From Vibrio ishigakensis (GTDB lineage Bacteria; Pseudomonadota; Gammaproteobacteria; Enterobacterales; Vibrionaceae), in contig NZ_AP024881.1 in assembly GCF_024347675.1 (NCBI RefSeq), positions 2,232,001-2,296,000 on the forward strand: a stretch of 64,000 nt of DNA, given 5' to 3'. The position numbers were made by a program, and so were the translations under genes. Of the stretch, positions 1-9,013 are shown piece by piece. Position 1 is the stretch's first letter, and each line of letters starts with the position of its first letter. The notes below the pieces were generated by a model. The model was given only the letters and a program-made list of their open reading frames with translations, was not told where the DNA came from and did no database searches.

Positions 1-762
1 AACGACCTAATCGTTCAAGGTGCTGAGCCTCTATTCTTCCTAGATTACTACGCGACAGGGAAGCTCGACGTAGACACAGCTGCAGACGTAGTTGCAGGTA
101 TTGCCGAAGGTTGTGTACAAAGTGGTTGTGCACTGATTGGTGGTGAAACTGCTGAAATGCCAGGCATGTACGAAGGCGACGACTATGATGTTGCTGGCTT
201 CTGTGTTGGTGTTGTTGAGAAACAAGAAATCATCGATGGTACTAAAGTAGCGGCTGGCGATGCACTTATCGCAGTTGGTTCAAGTGGCCCACACTCAAAC
301 GGCTACTCACTAATCCGTAAAATCCTAGAAGTTTCTGAAGCTGACCTTAGCCAAGACCTTGAAGGTAAGACTCTAGGTGAGCACCTACTAGAGCCAACTA
401 AGATCTACATTAAGTCTGCTCTTAAGATGATCGAGAAGCACGATATCCACGCTATCTCTCACATCACAGGTGGTGGCTTCTGGGAAAACATCCCACGCGT
501 ACTTCCTGAAGGTACTAAAGCGGTTATCGACGGTAACAGCTGGCAATGGCCTACCGTGTTCAACTGGCTACAAGAGAACGGCAACGTCACAACTCACGAG
601 ATGTACCGCACCTTCAACTGTGGTGTTGGCCTGATCGTCGCTCTACCACAAGACCAAGCTGAAGCGGCTGTTGAGCTTCTAAAAGCTGAAGGCGAGAACG
701 CTTGGGTTATCGGTCAGATTGCACAAGCTACTGCTGAAGAAGAGCAAGTAGAGATCAAGTAA
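1..762 (+). CDS. purM: Phosphoribosylformylglycinamidine cyclo-ligase (AIR synthetase), 5' truncated
   Basis: PurM closes the imidazole ring of purines, converting FGAM to AIR with ATP in the cytosol. Frame 1 is open from the first base to a TAA at 760-762, giving 253 visible residues. The family is about 345 residues, so roughly the first 90 lie outside the window. The visible part holds [13 protein letters not shown], the [12 protein letters not shown] segment, [14 protein letters not shown] and [16 protein letters not shown], all typical of PurM. purN follows two bases after the stop, so the two form a tight purine operon. Identification is confident; only the start is unseen. Confidence 0.97.
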   Translation, partial: NDLIVQGAEPLFFLDYYATGKLDVDTAADVVAGIAEGCVQSGCALIGGETAEMPGMYEGDDYDVAGFCVGVVEKQEIIDGTKVAAGDALIAVGSSGPHSNGYSLIRKILEVSEADLSQDLEGKTLGEHLLEPTKIYIKSALKMIEKHDIHAISHITGGGFWENIPRVLPEGTKAVIDGNSWQWPTVFNWLQENGNVTTHEMYRTFNCGVGLIVALPQDQAEAAVELLKAEGENAWVIGQIAQATAEEEQVEIK

Positions 763-764
763 CG

Positions 765-1346
765 ATGAAAAAGATCGTCGTCCTAATTTCAGGGAATGGA
801 AGTAACCTGCAGGCAATCATAGATGCTTGCGCTAAGGGCGAAATCGATGGTCAAGTCAGTGCGGTTATCAGTAACCGCACTGATGCTTACGGCCTAGAAC
901 GCGCAAAGCAAGCGACGATTCCATCTCATACTCTTTCGCACAAAGATTACTCCGACCGAGAGTCTTTTGATGCTGAGGTAATGAAGATCATCGACACCTA
1001 CCAGCCTGATCTAATCGTTCTCGCTGGCTATATGCGTATCCTGAGCGAAGGCTTTGTGAACCGTTATCTTGGTAAGATGATAAACATCCACCCTTCCCTG
1101 CTACCTAAGTATCCTGGCCTCAATACTCATCAAAGAGCTATAGATGCTGGAGACAGTGAACACGGAAGTAGCGTGCACTTTGTTACCCCTGAACTCGATA
1201 GCGGCCCTATCATAGAGCAGATAAAGGTAGCGATAGAGCCACAAGAGAGCGCTGAATCTCTAATGGCAAAGGTGCAAAAGGCAGAGCATCAACTCTACCC
1301 TAAGGTAGTGCAAGACATCTTATCCGGCCGAGTAACTTGGCAATAG
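765..1346 (+). CDS. purN: Phosphoribosylglycinamide formyltransferase 1
   Basis: PurN transfers the formyl group of 10-formyl-tetrahydrofolate to GAR in de novo purine synthesis. The 193-residue length is near the usual 190-212. The GNGSNLQAI phosphate-binding loop is near residue 10, Asn107 and His109 lie in NIHPSLLPKYPG, and Asp145 lies in TPELDSGPI; these match the known catalytic Asn, His and Asp. The ATG lies two bases after the purM stop and is probably translationally coupled. A strong intrinsic terminator follows, so the purMN unit ends here. Confidence 0.97.
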   Translation: MKKIVVLISGNGSNLQAIIDACAKGEIDGQVSAVISNRTDAYGLERAKQATIPSHTLSHKDYSDRESFDAEVMKIIDTYQPDLIVLAGYMRILSEGFVNRYLGKMINIHPSLLPKYPGLNTHQRAIDAGDSEHGSSVHFVTPELDSGPIIEQIKVAIEPQESAESLMAKVQKAEHQLYPKVVQDILSGRVTWQ

Positions 1347-1353
1347 ACGATAA

Positions 1354-1378
1354 AAACAGGCTTCAAGCCTGTTTTTTT
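1354..1378 (+). terminator. Intrinsic terminator after purN
   Basis: A near-perfect GC-containing inverted repeat, AAACAGGCT/AGCCTGTTT with a 3-base loop, runs straight into seven T. It starts about 8 bases after the purN stop and closes the purMN operon. Confidence 0.9.
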
Positions 1379-1513
1379 GTGCCAAAAGAAATGCGTCAGA
1401 TCACATCCAAAAAATAAACCGTACGCTAGTTTATTGTTGCATATGGAAACCAACTTTAAGTAAGCGGTAGTCTTTGTTTCTTTGTCACCTGGGGGGGAGA
1501 TAAGGAAACTCAA

Positions 1514-2554
1514 ATGAACTTGAAATCATTTTTTGCTATTACTTTTGCAAGTTTTGCATCAATAGGTAGCGCTCAAGCTGATGGAAATTCAGCATACATA
1601 GTCAATGGTATAAATGCCGATGTGGATCAGTACCCTTCTTTTGTGAGCCTTTACGTTGATCCAACTGGCTACCTTTCTGATGATAAATATTTCCCCTATT
1701 GTGGCGGTGTATTGATTGATCCAGAGCACATTCTTACCGCAGCTCACTGCATCTATGGCGATGACCTAACCCAACTCTATACCTCGGTTGTTTTTAAGCC
1801 ACAGCACGAGATTCATCATCACCCGCAACACCACGGTTTTAGCCGCAGAGTCTCAGATATCTATTATCGTAAAGACTATGTTGACTCGGTGCGCCAAGGG
1901 CTACCAAATGATATTGCGATCCTCAAATTAGAGGCGCCGAGACAGGTTGGGGAAATCGTGGGATGGGATAGATACGAAACTTACCGACAAGACTTGAATA
2001 ACCTTTTTGTAGCTATCGGTCATGGTAATACCTCCCAAGACGAAAAGAATACAAACTATCTACAGAAGGTAAACCTAAATCTCGTTACTAACGATACCTG
2101 TCGTTTACAGTATGGGGATAAGATCCTTGATTCTCATATCTGTTTTACTGGCTATTACAACCAGTACTCTGGACTTTTGAATTCAACCTGTAATGGTGAC
2201 TCCGGTGGCCCTGTATATGGAAGAAGGAACGGTAGAAATGTTCTAATCGGTATTACTAGCTTCGGCCCTAAAAAATGCGGTGACCCAAACTACCCTATAA
2301 CCTCTGTTTTCACTGAAGTTGCAGACTATGCCGATTGGATTACCGACATTCTCAACAATCAGATAGACCCAGATATTACTGTTCATCTAAGAACTGAAGA
2401 GAAAAACCGATTAGAAGGTGTTGTAGAAGTAGTTAGTAAAGAAACTCAAAGTGTTGAGCCTCAAAAAGGCAAATCGAGTGGCGGTAGCTTAAACCTTATC
2501 TGGTTGGCCTTGCTTGGTTCCACAGCGGCTCGTCGCCGAGCCACTATAAACTAA
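1514..2554 (+). CDS. Secreted trypsin-like serine protease with GlyGly-CTERM tail
   Basis: A 346-residue S1-family serine endopeptidase. An N-terminal signal peptide of about 22 residues ends near SAQA. The catalytic triad is visible: His78 in LTAAHC, Asp133 in NDIAILKL and Ser230 in GDSGGP. The C-terminus has the rhombosortase sorting signal: Ser-Gly-Gly near residues 321-324, a hydrophobic helix (LIWLALLG), then a basic ARRR. In Vibrio, proteases of this layout (VesA/VesB/VesC type) go through the type II secretion system and are trimmed by rhombosortase; I infer the same here. An AAGGAAA ribosome site precedes the ATG. The gene stands alone, and its last four bases overlap the convergent yafJ stop. 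Physiological substrates are unknown. Confidence 0.9.
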   Translation: MNLKSFFAITFASFASIGSAQADGNSAYIVNGINADVDQYPSFVSLYVDPTGYLSDDKYFPYCGGVLIDPEHILTAAHCIYGDDLTQLYTSVVFKPQHEIHHHPQHHGFSRRVSDIYYRKDYVDSVRQGLPNDIAILKLEAPRQVGEIVGWDRYETYRQDLNNLFVAIGHGNTSQDEKNTNYLQKVNLNLVTNDTCRLQYGDKILDSHICFTGYYNQYSGLLNSTCNGDSGGPVYGRRNGRNVLIGITSFGPKKCGDPNYPITSVFTEVADYADWITDILNNQIDPDITVHLRTEEKNRLEGVVEVVSKETQSVEPQKGKSSGGSLNLIWLALLGSTAARRRATIN

Positions 2555-3399
2555 TCTTCAAGGGCCTCTGTTGGTGCCTGACTTTTTGGCTTGGCTTCCG
2601 CGTAAGCGACATCAATCAGCGCATCGGCATTACCGCCGATCAGCTCGCCATTCCTAAACAGGGTGAACTCCCCTGGTTTGAGCCTGTGCCACACCTCATC
2701 ATCAGTTAGAGGCTGTGTAGCAATCACAGAAACCACATCATTAGGCGTGGTTTCTTCTTGGAAGTTAATAGTCACATCCTCATCGATGAGACTCGCCTTA
2801 CCAAATGGAGCGCGACGCGTAATGTAATAGAGGTGATTAGTGCAATAAGCCAACACGTATTCACCGTCGGACAAGAGCATGTTAAAGACACCTAGCTCTC
2901 GCAACTCATCACACAGCTCAACCAGGTACTTGAACGCTTGCTCCATATCCTCAGGTGGCTGCGGGTAGCGCTCCTCAAGCTTGTCGAGTAGCCAGCAAAA
3001 TGCTTTTTCACTGTCGGTTTTACCCACAGAGCGGTGACGCACTACCGGCAGGTCTTGATACCCTGTCAGTTGGCCGTTGTGAGCAAAGGTCCAATAGCGC
3101 CCCCAAAGTTCTCGAGTGAACGGATGGGTATTCTCAAGGTTCACCGCCCCACGGTTGGCTTGACGGATATGACTTACTACCGCACAGCTCTTGATAGGTA
3201 GGTTTTGAACGAGGTCAGCTATCTTAGAGTCACAGCTCGGGTTCGGATCCTTGAAGGTGCGAAAGCCCTTACCCTCATAAAAGGTGATCCCCCAGCCATC
3301 TTTATGCGGACCAGTGTTACCACCACGTTGCATCAGACCGGTAAAACTAAAACAGATATCTGTTGGCACATTTGCGCTCATGCCAAGCAGTTCACACAT
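2551..3399 (-). CDS. yafJ: Class II glutamine amidotransferase, YafJ family
   Basis: A 282-residue putative N-terminal-nucleophile (Ntn) glutamine amidotransferase. Cys2 follows the initiator Met (MCELLGM), as needed for the nucleophile. Family segments include RGGNTGPHKDGWG, HIRQANRG and THPFTRELWGR with FAHNGQL. The in vivo acceptor is not established for this family, so only amide hydrolysis is implied. AGGAG lies upstream of the ATG. It is 24 bases downstream of gmhA on the same strand and probably co-transcribed, as in enterobacteria. Its TAG shares bases with the TAA of the convergent protease gene. Confidence 0.88.
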   Translation of the reverse strand: MCELLGMSANVPTDICFSFTGLMQRGGNTGPHKDGWGITFYEGKGFRTFKDPNPSCDSKIADLVQNLPIKSCAVVSHIRQANRGAVNLENTHPFTRELWGRYWTFAHNGQLTGYQDLPVVRHRSVGKTDSEKAFCWLLDKLEERYPQPPEDMEQAFKYLVELCDELRELGVFNMLLSDGEYVLAYCTNHLYYITRRAPFGKASLIDEDVTINFQEETTPNDVVSVIATQPLTDDEVWHRLKPGEFTLFRNGELIGGNADALIDVAYAEAKPKSQAPTEALED

Positions 3400-3423
3400 A
3401 ACTCTCTCCTACCCGATTAGCGA

Positions 3424-4002
3424 TTAAGCTTCCATCTCTTTTTCAATCAGCTGGATAATAATGTGGATGATCTTGATATGTATCTCTTGAATACGATCGG
3501 CGTAACCAAAGTGTGGAACACGAATCTCAACATCAGCCAAACCAGCCATCTTGCCACCATCTTTACCCGTTAGGGCGATGGTTTTAATTCCTTTTTTCTG
3601 CGCTGTCTCGATAGCCTTTAGCACGTTAGCTGAATTGCCTGATGTAGATAGTCCAAACAACACATCGCCTTTTTGGCCTACTGCTTCAAGGTAACGAGAG
3701 AACACAAAGTCATAACCGAAGTCGTTACTCACACAAGAGAGATGACTTGGATCCGAAATAGCAATACCAGGATAGCCTGGACGGTTTTCGCGATAGCGAC
3801 CCGTTAGTTCCTCAGCAAAGTGCATAGCATCACAATGAGAGCCACCGTTACCACAAGATAGTACCTTACCACCTTGCTTAAAAGAGTCAGCGATAAGCTT
3901 TGCCGCCTTTTCAATCTGCTGAATGTTTTTTTCATCACTGATGAAGGCTTGCAGCACTTGTGCCGCCTCGGTTAGCTCACTCTTTATTAGGTCCTGATAC
4001 AC
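3424..4002 (-). CDS. gmhA: Phosphoheptose isomerase (sedoheptulose 7-phosphate isomerase)
   Basis: GmhA converts sedoheptulose 7-phosphate to D-glycero-manno-heptose 7-phosphate, the first step of the ADP-heptose pathway for the LPS inner core. The 192-residue protein matches E. coli GmhA along its length by eye, including [28 protein letters not shown] and [17 protein letters not shown]. It is a single SIS-fold domain. Translation starts at GTG (4000-4002), since no ATG fits the conserved MYQDLI start; a purine-rich AGGGAGAG lies upstream. It is divergent from fadE and upstream of yafJ. Confidence 0.95.
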   Translation of the reverse strand: MYQDLIKSELTEAAQVLQAFISDEKNIQQIEKAAKLIADSFKQGGKVLSCGNGGSHCDAMHFAEELTGRYRENRPGYPGIAISDPSHLSCVSNDFGYDFVFSRYLEAVGQKGDVLFGLSTSGNSANVLKAIETAQKKGIKTIALTGKDGGKMAGLADVEIRVPHFGYADRIQEIHIKIIHIIIQLIEKEMEA

Positions 4003-4032
4003 AGCGTTCTCTCCCTTTAGGGTATTTTGATT

Positions 4033-4053
4033 TTGTTACATCGAATGTAACAA
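4033..4053. promoter_or_regulatory. Perfect 9-3-9 palindrome upstream of gmhA, putative operator
   Basis: TTGTTACAT and its exact reverse complement ATGTAACAA are separated by three bases. It lies 31 bases upstream of the gmhA GTG, where a repressor would overlap the promoter or start site. There is no T-run or GC-rich stem, so it is not a terminator. It does not match FadR, CRP, Fur or LexA sites I know. The cognate regulator is unknown. Confidence 0.55.
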
Positions 4054-4201
4054 GAAACCTTGATTAGTGTCGAGTATCCAACACCCATATTTAGCACCTC
4101 AAAACAGACGACTGAACAGATTTTCATCAAACCATCTATCGATTTAGATCACAAAAACAAACCAACTAGATTCACAATATTTTAACAATTGAGATACCAT
4201 T

Positions 4202-4230
4202 TTGATCTGGTTAGACCTCTTACCTATATT
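4202..4230 (+). promoter_or_regulatory. fadE promoter with overlapping FadR-like operator
   Basis: TTGATC (4202-4207), a 17-base spacer and TATATT (4225-4230) form a plausible sigma-70 promoter ahead of fadE. Over the -35 and spacer lies ATCTGGTTAGACCTCTT (4205-4221). Its left part matches the FadR consensus ATCTGGTnnGACCAGAT exactly (ATCTGGT, then GACC); the right end diverges. FadR is known to repress fad genes and to be released by long-chain acyl-CoA. Position and sequence both support that role here. Confidence 0.7.
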
Positions 4231-4268
4231 ATAAGTATCTGGCTTCACAATATGGAGAGCCCAAAATC

Positions 4269-6716
4269 ATGGAATTGCTTGTCGCTTTAATCACCCTATT
4301 AGGCACGGCTTCTGTCTGTCTTTATCGAAGAACCAGCCTGTTCAACTGTTTTTTAGCAAGTACCGCAGCTCTAGTCCTCGCTAGCGTCTTCGTAGGTTTT
4401 TCACTACTTGCCTGGTTAGTACTGCTGGCAATATCCGCATTCATGATGTTCGATGAATGGCGACAAAAAACCGTTTCTAGCAAGATCTTAAGCGCATTTC
4501 GCAAGGTTCTACCTCCTATGTCCCAAACTGAAAAAGAGGCCCTCGATGCGGGCACAACCTGGTTTGAGGCAGAACTCTTTCAAGGTAAGCCAGATTGGGA
4601 GTTTCTAAAGAAGGTCGAGAAATCAGTGCTTACCGCAGAAGAGAAAGCGTTTCTTGATGGCCCGGTGAACGAATTGTGCGCCATGATCAATGATTTTGAG
4701 ATCACTCACGAAATGGCTGATATGCCACCAGAGGTATGGCAGTTCCTCAAAAAGCACAAGTTCTTCGCCATGATCATTGAAAAGAAATATGGCGGTTTAG
4801 AGTTTTCAGCGTACGCACAAGCCCTTGTACTGCAACGCCTTGCAGGTACATCGATTGTGGTTGCTTCAACCGTAGGTGTCCCTAACTCTCTAGGCCCGGG
4901 TGAACTGCTTCAAATGTACGGCACCAAAGACCAGCAAGATTATTACCTACCAAGATTAGCCGAAGGCAAAGAGATCCCTTGCTTCGCACTCACTAGCCCT
5001 GAGGCAGGTTCCGATGCCGGTGCCATCCCAGATTTCGGTGTAGTGTGCGAGGGGGAATGGAAAGGTAAGAGTGTGCTTGGGATGAAGCTTACTTGGAATA
5101 AGCGCTACATCACCCTAGCACCAGTCGCGACCGTACTTGGCCTAGCCTTTAAACTACGAGACCCAGATGGATTGTTAGGTGACGAGCAAGATTTAGGCAT
5201 CACCTGCGCACTTATCCCAACTAACCTTGACGGCGTCAAGATCGGACGTCGCCACTTCCCACTCAACATTCCGTTCCAAAATGGACCTACCCAAGCACAA
5301 GAGCTATTCGTGCCTCTCGACTTCATCATAGGTGGTCCGAAAATGGCGGGCCAAGGATGGCGTATGCTTGTGGAATGCTTGTCTGTGGGAAGGGCGATCA
5401 CCCTACCATCTACCAACACAGGTGGGGTGAAAACCAATGCCCTGGCTATCGGCGCCTATGCTCGTATTCGCCGCCAGTTCAAACAGCCTATTGGTCAAAT
5501 GGAGGGGATTGAGGAGCCATTGGCACGCATTGCAGGTAGTGCTTACCTACTTGAGGCAGTAAACTTGCTTACCATGAGTGCCATTGACCAAGGTGCAAAG
5601 CCTTCGGTTATTTCAGCAATTGTTAAATACCACTGTACCCATCTAAGCCAAAGAGCCTCTATCGACGCAATGGATATTGCCGGCGGTAAAGGGGTCATGC
5701 TTGGCCCATCAAACTTCCTTGCTCGTGGATATCAAGGCGCACCAGTCTCTATCACCGTAGAGGGGGCAAATATTCTGACTCGCTCCTTGATGATCTATGG
5801 TCAAGGCGCGGTTCGTTGTCATCCATATGTGCTAAAAGAGATGGAAGCGGCGCACTCTACTGACGCCAAAGCGTTAGCCGATTTTGATAAAGCTCTGTTT
5901 GGTCACGTTGGTTTTGCAATGAGTAACCTAGTGCGAAGCCTTACCTTTTCAGTGACAGACGGCTTGGGCTCATACAGCGCCGTGAAAGGGCCCACTAAGC
6001 GCTACTATCAGAAACTCAACCGCTACAGTGCGAATCTAGCCTTTCTTTCAGACATCTCTATGCTGATGCTAGGAGGTTCGCTGAAACGCAAAGAGCGTAT
6101 GTCCGCCCGTCTTGCAGACATGTTGAGCCAGCTCTATCTATGCTCTGCTGTCTTGCAGCGCTTCGAGCAAGACGGCCGCCCTGCAGAGGACTTACCGCTG
6201 GTGCATTGGGCTGCGCAAAACAGCCTGCATGAGCTTGAATCTGCTATGCATGACTTCCTGAGCAACTTCCCTGTCAAATGGGTAGGTGCATCACTAAAAG
6301 TTCTACTAATGCCAATTGGTCGCGTCCGTAAAGCACCGAGTGATAAGCTGGATAGCAAGCTAGCACGTATTCTACAAACCCCGAATTCGACTCGTACACG
6401 TTTGGCGCGTAACCAATACTTAGAGCCATCGAAACACAATGTTCAAGGCCAACTTGAATTGGCGCTCACAGTGATATTGCAAGCTGAACCTATCTTCGAC
6501 AAGGTGTGTACTCACCTACAGACCAAGCGTGCCTTTACTCGCCTAGACCTAATCGCGAAAGAGGGATTGGAAGCAGGAGCCATCACTCAAGAAGAAGCTG
6601 AAGTACTGCTAGAAGCGGAAGAGCATAGAATGCGCTCTATCAACGTGGATGATTTTGAACCTGAAATGCTAAGCGCCGGGGTTCAGACTCCAGAGGCGAT
6701 TAGACAAGCCTCTTAA
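4269..6716 (+). CDS. fadE: Acyl-CoA dehydrogenase FadE
   Basis: FadE is the inner-membrane-associated flavoprotein catalysing the first step of fatty acid beta-oxidation, acyl-CoA to trans-2-enoyl-CoA. At 815 residues it equals the long gammaproteobacterial FadE (about 814), far longer than ordinary acyl-CoA dehydrogenases. Residues 1-60 hold hydrophobic membrane segments. The dehydrogenase core follows, with [17 protein letters not shown] and [21 protein letters not shown], then the FadE-specific C-terminal extension. It is divergent from gmhA, as in E. coli, and lies behind a FadR-like operator. A strong terminator follows. Confidence 0.96.
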   Translation: MELLVALITLLGTASVCLYRRTSLFNCFLASTAALVLASVFVGFSLLAWLVLLAISAFMMFDEWRQKTVSSKILSAFRKVLPPMSQTEKEALDAGTTWFEAELFQGKPDWEFLKKVEKSVLTAEEKAFLDGPVNELCAMINDFEITHEMADMPPEVWQFLKKHKFFAMIIEKKYGGLEFSAYAQALVLQRLAGTSIVVASTVGVPNSLGPGELLQMYGTKDQQDYYLPRLAEGKEIPCFALTSPEAGSDAGAIPDFGVVCEGEWKGKSVLGMKLTWNKRYITLAPVATVLGLAFKLRDPDGLLGDEQDLGITCALIPTNLDGVKIGRRHFPLNIPFQNGPTQAQELFVPLDFIIGGPKMAGQGWRMLVECLSVGRAITLPSTNTGGVKTNALAIGAYARIRRQFKQPIGQMEGIEEPLARIAGSAYLLEAVNLLTMSAIDQGAKPSVISAIVKYHCTHLSQRASIDAMDIAGGKGVMLGPSNFLARGYQGAPVSITVEGANILTRSLMIYGQGAVRCHPYVLKEMEAAHSTDAKALADFDKALFGHVGFAMSNLVRSLTFSVTDGLGSYSAVKGPTKRYYQKLNRYSANLAFLSDISMLMLGGSLKRKERMSARLADMLSQLYLCSAVLQRFEQDGRPAEDLPLVHWAAQNSLHELESAMHDFLSNFPVKWVGASLKVLLMPIGRVRKAPSDKLDSKLARILQTPNSTRTRLARNQYLEPSKHNVQGQLELALTVILQAEPIFDKVCTHLQTKRAFTRLDLIAKEGLEAGAITQEEAEVLLEAEEHRMRSINVDDFEPEMLSAGVQTPEAIRQAS

Positions 6717-6721
6717 ATGAC

Positions 6722-6751
6722 AAAACGCCTTGCTAAGCAAGGCGTTTTTTT
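6722..6751. terminator. Bidirectional intrinsic terminator between fadE and dnaQ
   Basis: A perfect 12-bp stem, AAAACGCCTTGC/GCAAGGCGTTTT, has a 3-base loop. It is followed by T on the plus strand and mirrored by an A run for minus-strand transcripts, so it can serve both convergent genes. The dnaQ stop is at 6753-6755. Confidence 0.92.
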
Positions 6752-6752
6752 A

Positions 6753-7475
6753 TTACCAGTTCAGGTCTTCGCTAACCAACTTGAGTCGTTCACTATGGGC
6801 GACTAGTTCTTCATCTGTAGCTCTAATGACCTTCAATTTTCTGCCCCCAGCCGCACGCGTAATACCTTGGGCTTGTCCTGCGGAACTGCCATTAGCGCTA
6901 GCAAACTCCAAGTCTGTTTGGCCACCCGTCATCGCAAGGTATACGTCTGCCAGAATCTCAGCATCGAGCAATGCGCCGTGAAGCACACGTGCGGAGATGT
7001 CTATGGTGTAATGCTTTGCAAGCGAGTCTAGGTTTTTACGACTCGGCATGTTTGGCATGCGTTTAGCCATAGCCAAGGTATCGGTGATCTGACAGTGATC
7101 CGCCGTTTTACCTATCGCCGGATCCAGCATGCTGAACTCGTAATCCATGAAACCGACGTCAAAGGGCGCATTGTGAGCCACCAGCTCTGCACCATCGATA
7201 AACTCAAGAAACTCTTGGTGTATCTCTTTATAGTCTGGCTTATCTAGCAAAAACTCATCGGTAATACCGTGGACCGTAATCGCATCGGGTTGGATCTCAC
7301 GATTAGGCTTAATGTAGACGTGAAAGTGACGACCCGTAAGCTTACGGTCGATGATCTCAACCGCACCTATCTCGATGATTCTATGGTTAAGGTAAGTAGG
7401 GCCACCCTCGCGGTTCATACCTGTGGTTTCGGTATCGAGCACCACGATACGATGTGATTTGTTGCTAGTATTCAT
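6753..7475 (-). CDS. dnaQ: DNA polymerase III epsilon subunit (3'-5' proofreading exonuclease)
   Basis: Epsilon proofreads for the replicative polymerase and binds alpha (dnaE, also in this window) and theta. It has 240 residues, near the usual 243. DEDDh exonuclease motifs are in order: DTETTG (motif I, about residues 14-19), HNAPFDVGFMD (motif II), and HGALLDAEILADVY (motif III with catalytic His and Asp). It is divergent from rnhA, as in E. coli, but here a structured 271-bp element separates them. Confidence 0.96.
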   Translation of the reverse strand: MNTSNKSHRIVVLDTETTGMNREGGPTYLNHRIIEIGAVEIIDRKLTGRHFHVYIKPNREIQPDAITVHGITDEFLLDKPDYKEIHQEFLEFIDGAELVAHNAPFDVGFMDYEFSMLDPAIGKTADHCQITDTLAMAKRMPNMPSRKNLDSLAKHYTIDISARVLHGALLDAEILADVYLAMTGGQTDLEFASANGSSAGQAQGITRAAGGRKLKVIRATDEELVAHSERLKLVSEDLNW

Positions 7476-7511
7476 AAATAAAACTGTGTCAGACTATGGC
7501 ATCGGCTAAGG

Positions 7512-7782
7512 ATTAGGGTCTGAAGACCTTATGAGTTCGTTTTTGTAGCGAGTTGTTCGGCTTTTATACAAGGCAGACACTTTTAGGTGTAGTGGTTCTA
7601 CATGAAAAGTGTCTAACGCGGTAGAAATGCCGAACAAACGCTACCCAAAGGGCTCGGCCAGAAACGATTTACTCTTTGTTGAGCCCCTTTTGCTTAGATG
7701 ACTAGGCTACAAGGTTCTCGCCGCGATTAAATCGTTTCTGACTCGAGCAAAATTCAAACGCAGAAGGTCATCAGACCCTAAT
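7512..7782. repeat. Nested palindromic (MITE-like) element filling the dnaQ-rnhA intergenic region
   Basis: Outer arms 7512-7530 and 7764-7782 are inverted copies of ATTAGGGTCTGAWGACCTT with one mismatch in 19. Inside, 7545-7561 pairs with 7629-7644 (GTAGCG...TTGTTCGGC), enclosing a perfect 10-bp stem 7575-7584/7605-7614 and a small hairpin 7588-7592/7598-7602. A second half has AAGGGCTC (7648-7655) against GAGCCCCTT (7681-7689), and a perfect 12-bp pair 7660-7671/7728-7739; these two are mutually exclusive. No ORF fits. It may be a non-autonomous transposable element flanked by TA, or a structured leader. It ends 10 bases before the rnhA ATG. Confidence 0.7.
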
Positions 7783-7792
7783 ATACCAAAAC

Positions 7793-8260
7793 ATGCTCAA
7801 ACAAGTTGAAATTTTCACTGATGGTTCCTGCTTAGGAAACCCAGGTCCTGGCGGATATGGGATTGTACTGCGCTATAAAGGGCACGAAAAGCAGATCGCC
7901 AAGGGTTTTGAACGCACCACCAACAACCGTATGGAAATGATGGCCGCAGTAGAGGCACTCAAGCTCCTTAAAGAGCCTTGTGAGGTGGTTTTGACCACAG
8001 ATAGCCAGTACGTCAGACAAGGCATCACACAGTGGATTCATGGTTGGAAAAAACGTGGCTGGAAAAAGGCTGATAAGAAGCCCGTTATCAATGTCGACCT
8101 GTGGAAAGCGCTAGATTCTGAAGCCCAACGCCACAAGATCGAATGGAAATGGGTGAAAGGTCACGCCGGGCACAGAGAGAACGAGATCTGCGATGAAATC
8201 GCTCGTGCGGCAGCAGACAACCCTACCGATGTCGACACTGGCTATCAGGAGTCGGCTTAA
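7793..8260 (+). CDS. rnhA: Ribonuclease HI
   Basis: RNase HI degrades the RNA strand of RNA-DNA hybrids, removing R-loops and primer remnants. The 155-residue protein shows the acidic active site at family positions: Asp10 ([12 protein letters not shown]), Glu48 (NNRMEMMA), Asp70 (TTDSQYV), and the [15 protein letters not shown] segment carrying His124 and Asp134 equivalents. No Shine-Dalgarno sequence is visible in the 10 bases between the upstream palindromic element and the ATG, which is odd for this gene. Its last 38 bases overlap the convergent yafS gene. Confidence 0.96.
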   Translation: MLKQVEIFTDGSCLGNPGPGGYGIVLRYKGHEKQIAKGFERTTNNRMEMMAAVEALKLLKEPCEVVLTTDSQYVRQGITQWIHGWKKRGWKKADKKPVINVDLWKALDSEAQRHKIEWKWVKGHAGHRENEICDEIARAAADNPTDVDTGYQESA

Positions 8261-8975
8261 CCCTATAGTTAACGCTCACTGGGGATAATCGACGCTTTAA
8301 TTTCCAGTGAGGCTTTATCGGTTTAAGCGGATAAGTACGCTTTCGCGCCACGATGAAATAAAGGCTACAAAACGGTGCACTCCAATCGCCGAATGCATTC
8401 TCCATCCAAGTCCAGATAGCCCTTTGCTTCTTTGCCGGAATCATGGCGTAGCTATCCAAATGCACCACCTGGTAGTTCAATACACTCAGCCAATCTTGCA
8501 CTCGGTATGGGGTAAACATTCGACCACTCCATGGCAAGTTATGCTTTCGCCATGGCATCAAGCTATTCAAGCCGGTCAAACTGATAGGGTTAAAGCCAGT
8601 CAGTATCAGATAGCCATCGTCTATCATTACCCTATCCACTTCACGAAGTAATCTGTGAGGGTCTAAGCAGTAGTCCAACTGGTGCGCCATCAGTACCACA
8701 TCTATGCTTTTTTCTAGGAACGGAAGGTCGTACGCATCGGCCACAATATTGTGAATAGGATTAACACTATCGAGATTAATTTGGTGCTGAATGTTGCAGT
8801 TGCAACTGGTAAGCTCGGAGCTTAACCCGCCCACTTTAAGCATATGGTAGCCAAACAGCTTAGGACACCACTCATCCAAACGTGTTTGAATAGTATCGAA
8901 CACCCAAGCGTGCTTAGGCAGTTCTGACCACGAGTGTGGTTGCTCTATTTTTCGGGATATACGAGCGGGTCGCAT
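8223..8975 (-). CDS. yafS: SAM-dependent methyltransferase, YafS-like
   Basis: A 250-residue class I SAM methyltransferase-like protein in the position of E. coli yafS, between rnhA and gloB. The central fold is recognisable: a short glycine-containing motif I ([11 protein letters not shown]), an acidic post-strand residue in [10 protein letters not shown], and [28 protein letters not shown], which fits motif IV and following helices. The substrate is unknown. The C-terminus reads through the rnhA stop region and overlaps it by 38 bases. The symbol rests on family and synteny. Confidence 0.8.
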   Translation of the reverse strand: MRPARISRKIEQPHSWSELPKHAWVFDTIQTRLDEWCPKLFGYHMLKVGGLSSELTSCNCNIQHQINLDSVNPIHNIVADAYDLPFLEKSIDVVLMAHQLDYCLDPHRLLREVDRVMIDDGYLILTGFNPISLTGLNSLMPWRKHNLPWSGRMFTPYRVQDWLSVLNYQVVHLDSYAMIPAKKQRAIWTWMENAFGDWSAPFCSLYFIVARKRTYPLKPIKPHWKLKRRLSPVSVNYRVKPTPDSQCRHR

Positions 8976-9013
8976 TCAATGGCCGTCCATAGCTCAATCA
9001 AAGGAACTTTTTA

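Noticed and set aside
4138..4153. CRP site upstream of fadE
   Set aside because: Only the right half (TCACA) fits; the left half ATCGA is poor, so it was not listed.
7512..7782. Intact insertion sequence between dnaQ and rnhA
   Set aside because: No transposase ORF and no convincing target duplication beyond a palindromic TA.
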